A stretch of 40,814 bases of DNA from assembly GCF_003400205.1 (NCBI RefSeq), contig NZ_QUQV01000025.1:1-40814 (forward strand), written 5' to 3'. The stretch is from Bacillus sp. HNG (GTDB lineage: Bacteria; Bacillota; Bacilli; Bacillales; Bacillaceae_L). This document shows positions 40,778 through 40,814 of this stretch, piece after piece. The notes beneath the pieces were generated by a model. The model had not been told where the DNA came from and made no database searches. It saw only the letters and a list, made by a program, of their open reading frames with translations. Position numbers and translations under genes: made by a program. Position 1 is the stretch's first letter. Each line of letters opens with the position of its first letter.

Positions 40778-40814
40778 ATGACAAATAGACCTATCCATTT
40801 ACATTTTTTTGAAT
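40778..40814 (+). CDS. Start of a gene running off the window end
   Basis: ATG at 40778 opens MTNRPIHLHFFE and continues past the last base. GGGGGATTAAAAG upstream could provide an RBS, though the spacing is long. The first residues recall LLM-class monooxygenases that begin IHLNxF, but twelve residues do not justify naming it. Confidence 0.35.
   Translation, partial: MTNRPIHLHFFE

Overview
The window is low-GC Firmicute DNA, most likely from a member of the Bacillaceae. The reasons are strong AGGAGG-type ribosome binding sites with frequent TTG and GTG starts, a DinR/LexA-type SOS box, cre-like and CodY-like sites, ECF sigma/anti-sigma pairs with TGTAAC-N16-CGTC promoters, and small Bacillus-type proteins (YppG-like, YkvA/DUF1232). 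No rRNA, tRNA or CRISPR array was seen. Every protein name here comes from reading motifs and remembered family sequences; no database search was run.

Layout, left to right. 1-127: tail of an IS3-family transposase and its right end, next to a membrane protein gene. 1006-4244: a tight three-gene operon (GT4 glycosyltransferase, a protein with two kinase-like domains in tandem, a UDP-glucuronate epimerase-like enzyme), probably for a surface glycan. 4297-4727: eight copies of a 53/54-bp hairpin-forming repeat. 4778-5318: an SOS-type promoter driving two tiny genes, a WYL-like protein and a LexA DNA-binding domain without the protease. 5342-7830: a DUF1232 protein, a dispersed repeat and oligoendopeptidase F. 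7985-18001: a complete autoinducer-2 uptake and processing locus, with lsrACDBF leftward and lsrR-lsrK-cupin-aldo/keto reductase rightward from a shared control region. No lsrG is present; the cupin is a candidate replacement. Two families of dispersed structured repeats are inserted in or near this locus.

18049-24950: a HAD phosphatase, a sugar-type MFS transporter, a MarR-MFS pair whose MarR gene seems to start with ATC, and an ABC-2 exporter co-transcribed with its TetR regulator from a promoter flanked by two TetR-like palindromes. A lone holin-like gene is divergent from that exporter. 25068-28708: methyltransferase, YppG-like protein, Gly/Tyr-rich small protein, GNAT, secreted protein and luciferase-like monooxygenase. 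29019-33659: two ECF sigma/anti-sigma modules in opposite orientation, with a small membrane protein and an SRPBCC protein between them. 33907-40435: branched-chain aminotransferase, Gfo/Idh/MocA oxidoreductase, chemoreceptor, orphan ABC ATPase, and a tyrosine phenol-lyase, which is unusual for this group. A gene start at 40778 runs off the end.

How genes work together. LsrB-C-D-A would import AI-2, LsrK would phosphorylate it, LsrR would sense phospho-AI-2 and derepress both arms, and LsrF would do the last cleavage. A near-consensus cre site just upstream of lsrA suggests glucose repression through CcpA. The two ECF modules each look autoregulated. The rest is ordinary chromosomal housekeeping and accessory content.
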